The position numbers were made by a program, and so were the translations under genes. From JBASTI01 sp964374025 (GTDB lineage Bacteria; Patescibacteriota; Minisyncoccia; Spechtbacterales; HO2-43-30), in contig CAYJWU010000001.1 in NCBI GenBank assembly GCA_964374025.1, positions 14,624 to 78,623 on the forward strand: a stretch of DNA of 64,000 nucleotides. Direction: 5' to 3'. Position 1 is the first letter of the stretch. Each line of letters begins with the position of its first letter. This document shows positions 50,444-60,200 of this stretch, piece after piece. The notes under the pieces are model-generated. The model saw only the letters and a list, made by a program, of their open reading frames with translations. It ran no database searches and was not told the DNA's origin.

Positions 50444-50910
50444 TACCCTACGGACTGAAGCTTTTGTTTGGCGGGAATGTCGTTGGGATAATATTCCGTT
50501 ATTTTGCCATACCAGTATCTTGATTGAGAAAAGTTCTCCACTCGCTCAAAGTACTGCGCGAGCGCGCGAAGAAGGATTACGTCTTTGGGGTCGTGAAGCA
50601 GTCCTTTCATAAGCAGCTCCGGAGTTTCGCTATCTTTTTCCTTTAGAGCGAATCTGTAAATTTCCCCGAGTCCCAGATACGCCTGCGTCTCGTGCGCCGG
50701 ATCAAGCTCAATGGCCTTCAAAAACGCGCGCTCGGCATCCTTAAATCTATTTTCGTTCTTGAACTCGAAACCCAATCCCGTATACTGCGCAGCGCGATTA
50801 TCAAAATAGGATGATCTTTCCTCAAAGCTTTTTTTACTTCCACCAGACACAAAAATAAGGGTAAAAACAATAACGGCAATTATCGCAATAGGTAAGATAA
50901 TTTTCTTCAT
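50440..50910 (-). CDS. membrane-anchored TPR-like protein
   Basis: A 156-residue protein: an N-terminal membrane helix (about 4-22) followed by helical repeats of the TPR kind. FKDAERAFLKAIELDPAHETQAYLGLGEIY is a clear TPR unit, and LLRALAQYFERVENFSQSRYWYGKITEYYPND another. It aligns along its whole length with the next gene upstream (50913-51416), so the pair is a tandem duplication. It probably stands outside the membrane as a scaffold for protein contacts. No enzymatic motif. Confidence 0.75.
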   Translation of the reverse strand: MKKIILPIAIIAVIVFTLIFVSGGSKKSFEERSSYFDNRAAQYTGLGFEFKNENRFKDAERAFLKAIELDPAHETQAYLGLGEIYRFALKEKDSETPELLMKGLLHDPKDVILLRALAQYFERVENFSQSRYWYGKITEYYPNDIPAKQKLQSVGY

Positions 50911-50912
50911 AT

Positions 50913-51416
50913 TTATTCGGTGTTTAATTTTTCACGAGCTCGTATCATGGCATTGCGCGAATCTGAGTCCTCGGGATAATACTGTACCACCATACTATAC
51001 CACTGATACGCGCGGGTGTAATCCTTGACCCTCTCATAATACTGCGCGAGGCCCCGAATCAGCGCGCGGCTCTGGGGATTTTGCGAAATACCCCGAAAAT
51101 AAATTCTCTCGATGTCCCCTGCCTTATCGCGGAACTTCTTCTGATAAATTTCATCAAGCGCCAAATACGCCCTAAGCTGAAGCGCGGGATCAAGCTTGAT
51201 TGCTTCAAGATACGCTTTTTCGGCATCCTTCCACTGTCCCGCGACTTCAAACCTCTTCCCAAGATCCGTGTATTCATCCGCGCTATAAATCCCTCTACTC
51301 AACTCCTCAAAACTCCCAATGCTATGCAAAAAAAACCACGAGGCCCCTAACACAACACCAATGACAACTACGACCGCGACGACAATTTTTTGTTTTTCCT
51401 TTAGAAATAATATCAT
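50913..51416 (-). CDS. membrane-anchored TPR-like protein, tandem paralogue
   Basis: A 167-residue protein with an N-terminal helix (about 10-31) and two TPR-like units, WKDAEKAYLEAIKLDPALQLRAYLALDEIY and LIRGLAQYYERVKDYTRAYQWYSMVVQYYPED. The order and spacing of these blocks match the following gene, which lies 2 bp away. Its start overlaps the stop of the metallopeptidase gene by 4 bp. Function unknown; co-expression with secreted proteins suggests a role at the cell surface. Confidence 0.75.
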   Translation of the reverse strand: MILFLKEKQKIVVAVVVVIGVVLGASWFFLHSIGSFEELSRGIYSADEYTDLGKRFEVAGQWKDAEKAYLEAIKLDPALQLRAYLALDEIYQKKFRDKAGDIERIYFRGISQNPQSRALIRGLAQYYERVKDYTRAYQWYSMVVQYYPEDSDSRNAMIRAREKLNTE

Positions 51417-53053
51417 TTATACCAATTAAATTCGTCCTCATTCACCTCATACACCGCGTCCCAGCTGCGGCCGCTGGCTGTAAATTCAGCGGCTGTCATG
51501 TTGAGCCATGTTTTGCGGCCCGACACGTCTACTTCGTATACTCGAAAATCACCTGCTCTACGCATCAAAAACGATTCCGGAAAAGCAGTCAGCAAAACGG
51601 GCTTTACCTCTATAATATCACTCCAAGTAAAATGCTTGTAGAATCCAAATACTTTTTCTGTCTGAATCCATCGCTTGAATACTACGCCGATTTTAGGGCT
51701 GTTCTTTATAATATACACTTTGGGATCTCCTTCGGCCCGCACAAGCGCGCCCTCGGAAAATCTACTCACAAATGAGTTGCTGATAAACGCCTCAAGCGCG
51801 TAAGAGCCGGTATTTGAGATATTATTTCCCCCCTCGGCAGAAAAAATAGGAACTACGACAACAGAAGAAACTATATTTCCAAACTGCGGCACTGACAGCG
51901 TGCTGCCCTGACTTAGGTCAAAAAATTTCACTTTTGTGCTTCCGAAAAAATCACTTACAATATAGGGCACAGATAAACTTCCGGGCGAAGCCGGGTACCG
52001 ACCGGTACCCGGCGAAGAGATTTTTACATGAAGAGTTGTCTCTTCGCCGAGTGCCCCCGGCACAAATCTATGCCACTGCCCAGACCAGTTGTCTATAAGA
52101 AAGTTCGCGCCGCTTAAATAATTATCATATACCCGGAATGTAGTCGTTGGCAAAACGCGAAGAGCGCCAAACGAAAGATTGGCGTCCTTGTACTTAAATT
52201 TTTCCGGCACATCGTCAGTTGAACTGTTTATGTAAACCGCGAGAATCCAGTCGCGAAAAACATCTTGAAATCGTTCCGCGCGCCCCAAGCTCAAAAGCGC
52301 GGTATCTATAGATTCCGCGCCAACATTATTCGCGGCCATCATTGATTTCAATATATCCGTTCCGTACCTGTCGAGAAGGTAATGCATAAATAGCGAGGCA
52401 GACGCGTGGTCAATGCTCCGTCCTCTCCAATCTCGCAAAGCATCGGATGGATGAGCCAAAAACTCGCTTACCCTTTTTTTGAGATAGCTGCCGGAGAACT
52501 GCTTGTTATAACCAAGAACAGTAGGAGCGTATTCTGAACGAGCTTCATTGAGCCACTTTTCTTCTTCAAGCCCCCGCAATATAGTTTTTTGATTAAAAGT
52601 AATAAGATGCTGGAACTCATGGGCAATATATGAAGCGCCAAGGTCGCTATTTAGAATCTCCTCAATGTTCACATATATCTTGTCTGCATCGCGCACATAT
52701 CCGCCGACTCCCCCCTTCATATTGTGCAGCAAAACCGTTATTTTCCCGCCGCTTTGCTCCTCGCCAAACACCGCCCTAAGCTTTGGATAGATATTGTTTG
52801 AAAACTCTGAAGAAAGATTTGAAACAATAGAATTAAGCCGCAAAATTTCGGGCGCGGGCAATTTGTCCCTATAATCTTTTTCCACAAAAAAGTTTGCCCG
52901 CTCTCCCGCAACTTCAACATCCGCCGATACACTCGCTCGTCCCTGCGCATCCAAATCTTTGTTTACATCAAAATTCGCCGCATGCGCAAAAACAGGAGTG
53001 GATACTGCAAATAAAAACAAAATGCTATAGATTGATGTTTTTATAAAACGCAT
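51413..53053 (-). CDS. secreted M30-like HExxH metallopeptidase with C-terminal surface module
   Basis: A 546-residue precursor. Residues 1-25 are a signal peptide (basic start, hydrophobic core, FAHAA cut site). The zinc site is HEFQH near residue 145 with a downstream glutamate in WLNEARSEY, a gluzincin-type arrangement resembling hyicolysin (M30) proteins. SIDHASASLFMHYLLDRYG follows, as in that group. A beta-rich middle region leads to a C-terminal module (about 430-546) with GALVRAEGDPKVYIIKN, FYKHFTWSDI and LNMTAAEFTASG, shared with the 3207-residue protein downstream in the text but upstream in transcription. The start lies 29 bp inside the previous gene. Confidence 0.82.
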   Translation of the reverse strand: MRFIKTSIYSILFLFAVSTPVFAHAANFDVNKDLDAQGRASVSADVEVAGERANFFVEKDYRDKLPAPEILRLNSIVSNLSSEFSNNIYPKLRAVFGEEQSGGKITVLLHNMKGGVGGYVRDADKIYVNIEEILNSDLGASYIAHEFQHLITFNQKTILRGLEEEKWLNEARSEYAPTVLGYNKQFSGSYLKKRVSEFLAHPSDALRDWRGRSIDHASASLFMHYLLDRYGTDILKSMMAANNVGAESIDTALLSLGRAERFQDVFRDWILAVYINSSTDDVPEKFKYKDANLSFGALRVLPTTTFRVYDNYLSGANFLIDNWSGQWHRFVPGALGEETTLHVKISSPGTGRYPASPGSLSVPYIVSDFFGSTKVKFFDLSQGSTLSVPQFGNIVSSVVVVPIFSAEGGNNISNTGSYALEAFISNSFVSRFSEGALVRAEGDPKVYIIKNSPKIGVVFKRWIQTEKVFGFYKHFTWSDIIEVKPVLLTAFPESFLMRRAGDFRVYEVDVSGRKTWLNMTAAEFTASGRSWDAVYEVNEDEFNWYK

Positions 53054-54107
53054 AGTCAGATTTTATTATATCATTAATTTCGGCGGGGTGAGCGGAAAGT
53101 TCGCTCTCTATTACCGAAATGGTTTTTGCGAGCGCGGATCTCGCGGCGGAGTTATCGATTTGTCCTAAATCCAAAAGCGCGCGTTTGTGCAGGTCTCGTA
53201 TCGCAAGATGCATGTCGAGAACACTTTTACGGGTCTTCTGTGAATACTCCATATCAACCTCTTCGTGCATTCGGTAAAAATCATCGAAAAGTACATGGGC
53301 TGATTCGGCAAAGCCAGATAGAAATTCGCTGTGGGATTGGGCAAGCTCGTCGAAAACTTTTCTGTACCCTTCATAATCCTGCAATGAAAAGGTGATAAAA
53401 TCAGAATTTCGCCGCGCCGCGGATTTTCGGATATCTTCAATATAGTATTCTATATCCTCTGTGGCAAGCCTGCCCGCTAGGCAAGCGCCAGCGTTGCAGG
53501 CGGGACGGCCGGCCGTGCGCGCGTCTTGTTTGGCAAGATTTTTGAGCATGCTTTCGCGCTCACTCTCGAGCATTTTTATTATAGGCCCCAAAACACCCTG
53601 CACGTCTGGATGTATATAGTAATAAAAAGGATTCCAGGCAGCTATGTACCGCGCAGTCGCGCGTATTACAACTGCAATATCCCCTCCCGCGCCTAAAGCG
53701 CTCTTGTAACTATTATTAAAACCATTGATTTTTTCAATCAGGACAAAACGATCCTTTGGCTCAACGAGCGGCAACGCCTCGACAAGATATTTGTCCGCAA
53801 CCTCCAAGTACGGGGACGGGCTATCGTCACTACCTCTCCCCCCCTCCCCCCTCTCCCCTCCTTCGCCAAGCCCGCCTGCCGGACGGGCAGGGCTTCCGCC
53901 GACGCCAATGCTTTGGCGGACAGGTCGGCGGGCAGGCTTACCAAGGAGAGGGGGGACTTGAGGGGGGTGTGGTAGTAAGTCATTGGGCAATCCGCCGATA
54001 CCAGCTTTCTGTTCTCCGATTTCACTCAACTCTTCGCGATGAAATAAAAAAAACGCTGCAACTGCTGTAATAACCGACGCGAAAACAACTAATAACATGC
54101 CTCGCAT
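53025..54107 (-). CDS. membrane-anchored helical protein of unknown function, with repeat-derived insertions
   Basis: A 360-residue protein I do not recognise. Residues 5-23 form a single membrane helix. Residues about 45-92 are a Gly/Pro/Arg-rich linker that is the translation of the GC-rich repeat at 53831-53974. The rest is mostly helical and charged, without cysteines except in a second repeat-derived stretch (about 197-213, AGRPACNAGACLAGR). A real secreted or membrane-proximal role is suggested by the operon with a secreted peptidase. Promoter TTCACA-17-TATGAT lies directly before the ATG. It overlaps the peptidase gene by 29 bp. Confidence 0.65.
   Translation of the reverse strand: MRGMLLVVFASVITAVAAFFLFHREELSEIGEQKAGIGGLPNDLLPHPPQVPPLLGKPARRPVRQSIGVGGSPARPAGGLGEGGERGEGGRGSDDSPSPYLEVADKYLVEALPLVEPKDRFVLIEKINGFNNSYKSALGAGGDIAVVIRATARYIAAWNPFYYYIHPDVQGVLGPIIKMLESERESMLKNLAKQDARTAGRPACNAGACLAGRLATEDIEYYIEDIRKSAARRNSDFITFSLQDYEGYRKVFDELAQSHSEFLSGFAESAHVLFDDFYRMHEEVDMEYSQKTRKSVLDMHLAIRDLHKRALLDLGQIDNSAARSALAKTISVIESELSAHPAEINDIIKSDYAFYKNINL
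53468..53515. repeat. GC-rich inverted repeat (GCCTGC/GCAGGC) in frame
   Basis: GCCTGC (53468-53473) and GCAGGC (53496-53501) pair around a GC-rich loop, and GGCCGGCC follows. It adds a Cys-, Ala- and Gly-rich stretch to an otherwise Cys-free protein. The GCCTGCC[GC]G core also occurs inside the element at 53831-53974. Confidence 0.6.
53831..53974. repeat. 144-bp composite GC-rich inverted repeat in frame
   Basis: Outer ends TACC and GGTA flank C-rich and G-rich arms (CCCCTCTCCCC... and AAGGAGAGGGG...). Inside are GCCTGCCgGACGGGCAGGGC and TCCGCC-type/GGCGGA hairpins. It looks like a composite of the hairpin at 48430-48490 and the GCCTGCC element at 53468-53515. Read in frame it makes residues about 45-92 of the unknown protein. 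Confidence 0.72.
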
Positions 54108-54115
54108 AATTTATG

Positions 54116-54144
54116 ATCATAGCACCAATTATCGCATATGTGAA
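54116..54144 (-). promoter_or_regulatory. promoter of the 360-residue protein operon
   Basis: Minus strand TTCACA (54139-54144), 17 bp, TATGAT (54116-54121). Predicted start near 54109, two bases before the ATG at 54107, so the mRNA would be leaderless. Confidence 0.65.
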
Positions 54145-54150
54145 CACAAA

Positions 54151-54180
54151 GAGAGCCCCGGCAATATGCCAAGGGCTCTC
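54151..54180 (-). terminator. hairpin terminator after the giant surface protein gene
   Basis: GAGAGCCC and GGGCTCTC (54173-54180 and 54151-54158) form an 8-bp stem around a 14-base loop, followed on the minus strand by TTTGTG. The weak T-run lowers confidence. It lies between the giant gene stop and the next promoter, the expected place. Confidence 0.6.
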
Positions 54181-54212
54181 TTGTATGGGCTGCTACAAGG
54201 AATGCAGCTTAG

Positions 54213-57200
54213 TTAGTACGTTATCACCGTATCAGACTTGATGAGATATCCGGTAGAGTAGTAATCGCGCTCTGCCTTATTTACGATAAACACTTGGTTC
54301 CAGCTCCATCCTCGTGCCGTAAATTGCGCGGCTGTCATATCAAGATGGTGCTTAAGCGCGTTCCCCTTTGCTTCATTGACTTCTTCAAGCGAATAGACCT
54401 TGGGGTCGCCATCGGCTCGATAGAGATCGGAAGTGCTGTAAGAATCAGCTACTTGCTTACTCACGCTCTTTATACTCCCCCATGTGAAGTGCTTGTACAT
54501 CCCAAACACTGCGGGGTTAAAGATATGGCGCTTGTAGCCGTAGCCATTGATAATGTACACCTTGATGCCGTCTGGGCCGCGAATGAGGTCTCCCTCGTTA
54601 AGCGCCTTTCCCTGAAGGTCAACCTTCGCTACTGTTGTTGGCGTTGGGGTTGGAGTCGGGGTGACCACAGGCGTTGGCTCGGCCGGAGGTGGGATACCGC
54701 CTCCACCACCGCCACCGCCACCGCCTCCGCCTCCGCCGCCTCCGCCGATAGTGACTCCATCAGAGATAGGAGACAGCCGGCCTATGATATCGCCATTATG
54801 AGATTTATCAACCGCGGTAATCGCGTAGTAGTAAATCTGTCCCTGAACCTTCGTATCGGTAAAGCTCTTCGCGGTAACAGTGGTCTGGTTCGCCTGGCAT
54901 ACCGTCATTGTGCCGACAAGACATGCCTGCCCACTCAACGCCGATATGGAGCCGCTTGTTGTTCGGTAAATCTCATATTCCAAGATATCAGTCGGCGCGC
55001 TATACGCTGTCCAATCAATAGTGATACTGCTTGCTCCGCTTGCGACAGTCGGCTTGGGCGGTATCGCGGGCGGGGTAGCATCGCTCTCGGTCTGCGCGCC
55101 CCAAATGGTCATGTGAGGAGTCGCCGTAATAAGCTCAATCTTGTAATCGGTGTAGAAATTAGAGTTAGCGCCTATATTTGTGACAAATGTGCTGAACGTC
55201 TCCGGCGCGAAAGCAGTCAAGCCATCCCCTGCCGCGTCAACCAGCACGCGCTTAATTGTCGGCGCGTCTACCCAATCTCCTCCCGATCCTTTCTCGTCAT
55301 CCCAGAAAGCAAGCTGAAGATCCTGAATCTTGTCATCCACATTGGTCGCGTCTACGTCATTCGCGGCATCGGTAATCATCGCGTCAACATCAGCTTTATC
55401 GTACATGATAGTGAAATCAACGGCGCTAGCGAGGCGACTCTCTTTTCCGCCGTTTACCACAACGCTCTTTTCATCGCCAAACACCGAAGTGCCCGTAAAC
55501 TCGTGAATCGACGGATCAGATTCGATTGTAATTGACTTTTCCGTTGCTAGGTTGCCAATGTCTCCCGGCTTCAAATTAAGCTCAACATCGTTATTCGCGG
55601 TATCGTCTATGGTCTTGCCGGTGCTCGGGGTTACAGAGTCGTTCAACTCCTGCGTCGCGGTGAACTCTGTAATCTGATCATTGGCGATGACAGTGGCAGT
55701 TCCTCCGGCAACCGCTCGCACGGCAACATTCTCTTCGTATCCGGATTCAGATTTCACCTGAAGGTCCCAAGTAGTTCCGGAGTCAACATCAAGAGTAAAC
55801 GCTCCATTTACAATCGGCGCGCCCGCGGTACCCGTTCCTCCAAGCTCTGACGCGTACACATATCCCTGCTCAACAGGCGTTGTGCCGTTTGCTTCATACA
55901 CGGTACCCGTTATTGTGGAACCGGTAGGCGGCATCGAAATCGCAAGATTCGTCGCACTCGCGGTAATATTCGTAGCGTTCTTGAAGTCTTTGTGCGCGGA
56001 TTCGCCAACTTCTAAGCTGTATGTGCCTACGGGCACCGCGATGGTGAATGTTCCGTCTGTTTCTGTCTCAATCTGATATCCAAGGCCGGTTGCGTTGTCT
56101 TTTACCGTCACCCACGCGTCTTTGATATTCGCGGAGGAAACGCTGTCTTTCACCGTACCGCCAATTGTCATTATATTTTTGGTCAGATTAAACTCCAAGA
56201 CAGCAGGGGTTCCTTCCGTTACTTTGAAGACGCCGTTCGTCGTAGATGTCGCGACCGGTGAAATTTCTCCAAATCCGGGAATATAAATCTTGACGTCATA
56301 TTGGTTTGAAGGCAGAACCTTCGTTGTCCAGCTCGCGGTGCCGGATACCGCAGTCGCGTCATCTATAAATACTGTCTTTTCTTTCCCGCTTGACGAGTCA
56401 AAGAAGTTGATGACTGCTTCGTCAATCTTCGCCGTATCGTTCTCGTAGGTTGCGGGAATATTGTTAATCTTTATCGTAACCGGCACAGCGTCCGCTACGG
56501 TCCAGTTGTTTCCGGTTGAATCCACGGTTGCCACATTAATGCCGGTAATTTCCTTAAGCGGCCCATATTTAGTCGTTGCCTTGAGGGTATAACGAGCTGC
56601 CGCGGCGTTTGCGGGAACCTTTATGGAGTAAGTCCCGTCGAACGCGTTTGTTGTAACGGTCGCGGAACGGCCCGTGGCATTTCCGGTCGCGGTAGTTATC
56701 TCAATTGCCGTCACTGTGACATCACCCACTGTTTTCCCGGACGCGCACGCGCTTCCGGAGAAGGAGCTGCAGGTAAGTCCAGATATTAGACGCATAGTCA
56801 CGCCTGCTCCAAACGTGAAGTCGTATCCGGAAGCGGCGGAGTTTGCGGTAAGCGTCGCGGAGTAGCTATTTGAACCGGCCGCCGTACCGGTAATTGTGGT
56901 TGAAGCAGTCGGAATCAATCCGAATTTCGGATGGCGCGCTTCAACTTTCCATGTGCCCGCGTCCGCAAATGCCGTGTAGTATCCCGAATCGTTCGTAGAT
57001 GCGTCAACGAATTCTTTTGTCGTGGAGTTGAAAAGTCCTATACCCGCGCCCTTTATCGGGTTGCCCGCGTCGTCCAATACAGAGCCCTTAATAGACGAGG
57101 TTCCTTTCTTCATTGTAAAGTTCACATTCGCCTTTGGAGATATCACTTGAACTTCAGGAGGGTTCTTAAGGCCTGCCTTGCCCGCGCCTACGGTGTAGGT

Positions 57201-60200
57201 GCCCTTGGGCACAAACAATGTGTACGTGCCATCAGGATTCGTCTTCGCGAAGGCGTCATTAAAGCCGGAGCTATGCGCCCAGACATCCACGCCAGAAAGG
57301 TTATTGCTCTGGTTATCCGTAACCTTTCCGGTAATTGTGTCAGTAGACGCGAGTGAACTTAGAGTAAAGTCAATACCGGTGACATTAGCCCCTGCTACAG
57401 ACACGAATCTGGATGGGGGGGGCATGAAGCTCGTTGCCTGCACAAACTGGCCCCCGCCAAACATGTCAGGCGGCACCCACATATTCACGCCGACATTCCA
57501 GTCCCCTTCTCCCACCGTGATGCTGTAAGCCGTGCTTGCGGCGTTTGCGAGCGTCACCTTCTTATCAGTCCAGCCGGTGGGCCCGTTCGCGAATACCTGC
57601 ATCTCTTTGCCGCCGAGTGTTGCGGCATGCGTAATCGTCCCGGATATCGTTAAGGTGCCTTTTGTGACTGTAATGGTCTTACTCACTACTTGAGCAGTTT
57701 CATCTGAAAGACCGATGCTGAATCCCGCGCCGCCCATAAATCCTTGTCCTTGAGGCGGCTGTACGAACAGCCAGTACTCAATAGTATCGTTTGCAATTCC
57801 GCCCGTGTCAGGAACAGGCAGGCCGCTGAACGTAAAGTTGCCGGACGCGTCGGTCGTAAACTCCATGTGGCCGCCGCGAGGACTATCAAGAAACACTACC
57901 GCGCTTTGCACCGCTTTGCCGGAAGAGTCCTTCACGGTTCCCGCGATTCGCCCGTTTCCGGCTTTATTGATCGGGAAAGGCATGGACTTCAAATTGGAAT
58001 CAAGCGTCTTACCGGTCGCGTCTTTTGTGGAAAGAGTAACCGTGTATCCGCCGATTCCTCCCCGCGCAAAGTCAATGGCTGACGCGTCTAGCGAGTTCTT
58101 AATTCCCTTGAGGTCCAAGCTCAAGAAATCTTTCGGGGCTGTAGATCCTGTGCCGTCAATCGCAAGCTGAATTTCTATGCTTCCGGAAGTCGGCGAGTTG
58201 GCTTTAACTCCATCGGTATCAAACGCGCTGTCAAATGTTACCTTATTGGGACCCGGACCGTTGAGGTCATTGTTAAGCCATGCTTCTGTTATGGGTACCG
58301 GGGCCGCATTTGATACGTCAAAACCCACGGGGAAGACAAGTATAATCTTTCCGCCGTTATTTATCGCCTGTGTAATCGGGATATCCACAAAGTACTTGCT
58401 TGTCTGACCCGCGAGGTTGTTGTCCGGCCATACGTTTATAGGCATAAACATCATGACATTGATATTCAGCGCGTTGTCCATACCGCAACCAAAAGTGAAA
58501 GTATTAAATCCACAGGCGTTCGCGCCCGGACCGGAGAAGGCGTGTACCGTCATAGCCAAGCTGTTGAAGTTTACGTCCATTGCCACACCATTGAGGCCTT
58601 TTACGGCGTTCGCGGGCTGGCGCACCGCGATTGTGTATGCCGCGCCCGATGTCAAGCTCAATCCATCAATATGAAGCTCTTTTGAGAAAGCGTCGTAGAA
58701 GAAGTTCTTGCCGGTCAAGCTTACTTCGGCGTTTGTTGAATCAGTAAGGCGCCAGTTTGCCGAATCCGTAACTGTTGCCTCTTTCATTGCCGCGCTAAAC
58801 CCAATGCCTATATGAAAGCCATCGGCATCTGCCCAATTCATTTTCGGAGCCGTTGTGCTCAAGGCGCCTGTTGTAAAGGTCACAGTACAGCCCGCGCAAT
58901 TTGCGCCAAGCGGGTTGCCCGAAAGGTCGGTAATCGCGTCGCCATCCAGTGTGGTGGTTGCCTGCGTATTCGCCAAAAGAGCGGAACCAAGCCAAAAGTG
59001 CATTACGCGGCTAAACGGATCATAATCAACTTCGCCTGAAATAGGTATGCCTCCAACGGTCAAAGTAACAGTAGAGCTTGTGAACACAGCCGGATTCATA
59101 TCCTCGTTGAATCGTACTCCGATTTCAGGAATCGTCGGATCAACTGACGCGGTGTTTATTCCTTCCGCGGTAAATTTATTGTCCAAAATTGACGGCGCTG
59201 TGCTATCCGCAGAAGCGCCTGTCTTGAATTTCGAGAAGTAAGCGCTTCCAAGAGGCGTGCCAAATGTACTCTTAATACCTGTTGTTACGTTGAACTGGAA
59301 GCAGGCGCTTGCCGTAAGATTCGCGGTCGGAGTAAGAACGATAGCAGAGTGTTCGCTGTTATACGTTAGAGAGCCGGCAACTGTGCCTTCATATGTGCCG
59401 TCGCATGCCGAGTCGGACTGTACGCTGAATGTAGAAGCGGTAATAGTAGTTTGGTCTAGCGGCTCCGAGAACTTTGCGGCCAGCATTTTAATGTTTATCG
59501 GCACCGAAACAGCGCCTTGAAAGGGAAGTGTTCCCTCCACAAACGGAAGTCCTGAACCGATTCCGCCTCCAGATACAAACGCCGTGCCTCCTCCCGTGAT
59601 AGTCGGTGTGAATGTTGGCACCGGGCCAAATCCGCCCGTGCCGCCAAAATTCTGGAAGTCGGGAATAAGAGATGTTGGCGCGCTTCCGCCGGGGAATGAA
59701 GAAGTAGAGCATGTCGCGTCTCCGCAAGCAACAACATACGCAATGTACTGCTTGTCAGGGAAGAGCGGGAAGAAATTTGTGTTTGATCCCGGATTTTGGT
59801 AGTTGAACCGCGAATCGTCGTAAATCTGATAAGCCGAAGTGGAAGAAGGTTTTGCGTTAAATGTAGTAGTAGCCGAAGAAATCGGAGTTGAGTTTATCTG
59901 ATAGTGTGTCGCGATATTGAGCCCTATTTCAGGGGGAAGAATATAAACCCTGTAGTGATTCACGGTGCCGGCGGAAGGCGCGACCCAAGTAACTTTGATG
60001 TCATTTCCGTCAATACCCGGGTTTATTGTGTCGGTATCAGCGAGTACAACGCTTGTGGGAAGACCAATAGTCAAGGCCGTCAAAATCGGACCGGCACCTG
60101 AAGTCGCGTCCGCGTTGCCGTTGATATCGGTAACAGCAGCCGCGGGATTTACCGTGGTTGTGCCGAATACTGGCACGGTAGAGGGAGCATTCGCGATAGT

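Noticed and set aside
50256..50612. 118-codon plus-strand frame over the RNA candidate and the end of the TPR-like gene
   Set aside because: Half of it is antisense to a convincing TPR-like protein; no promoter or ribosome site.
54294..55535. 413-codon open frame on the plus strand within the giant surface protein gene
   Set aside because: It is antisense to a clearly coding frame with recognisable domains, has a biased composition and no domain of its own. Long antisense frames are expected from the codon bias of the giant gene.
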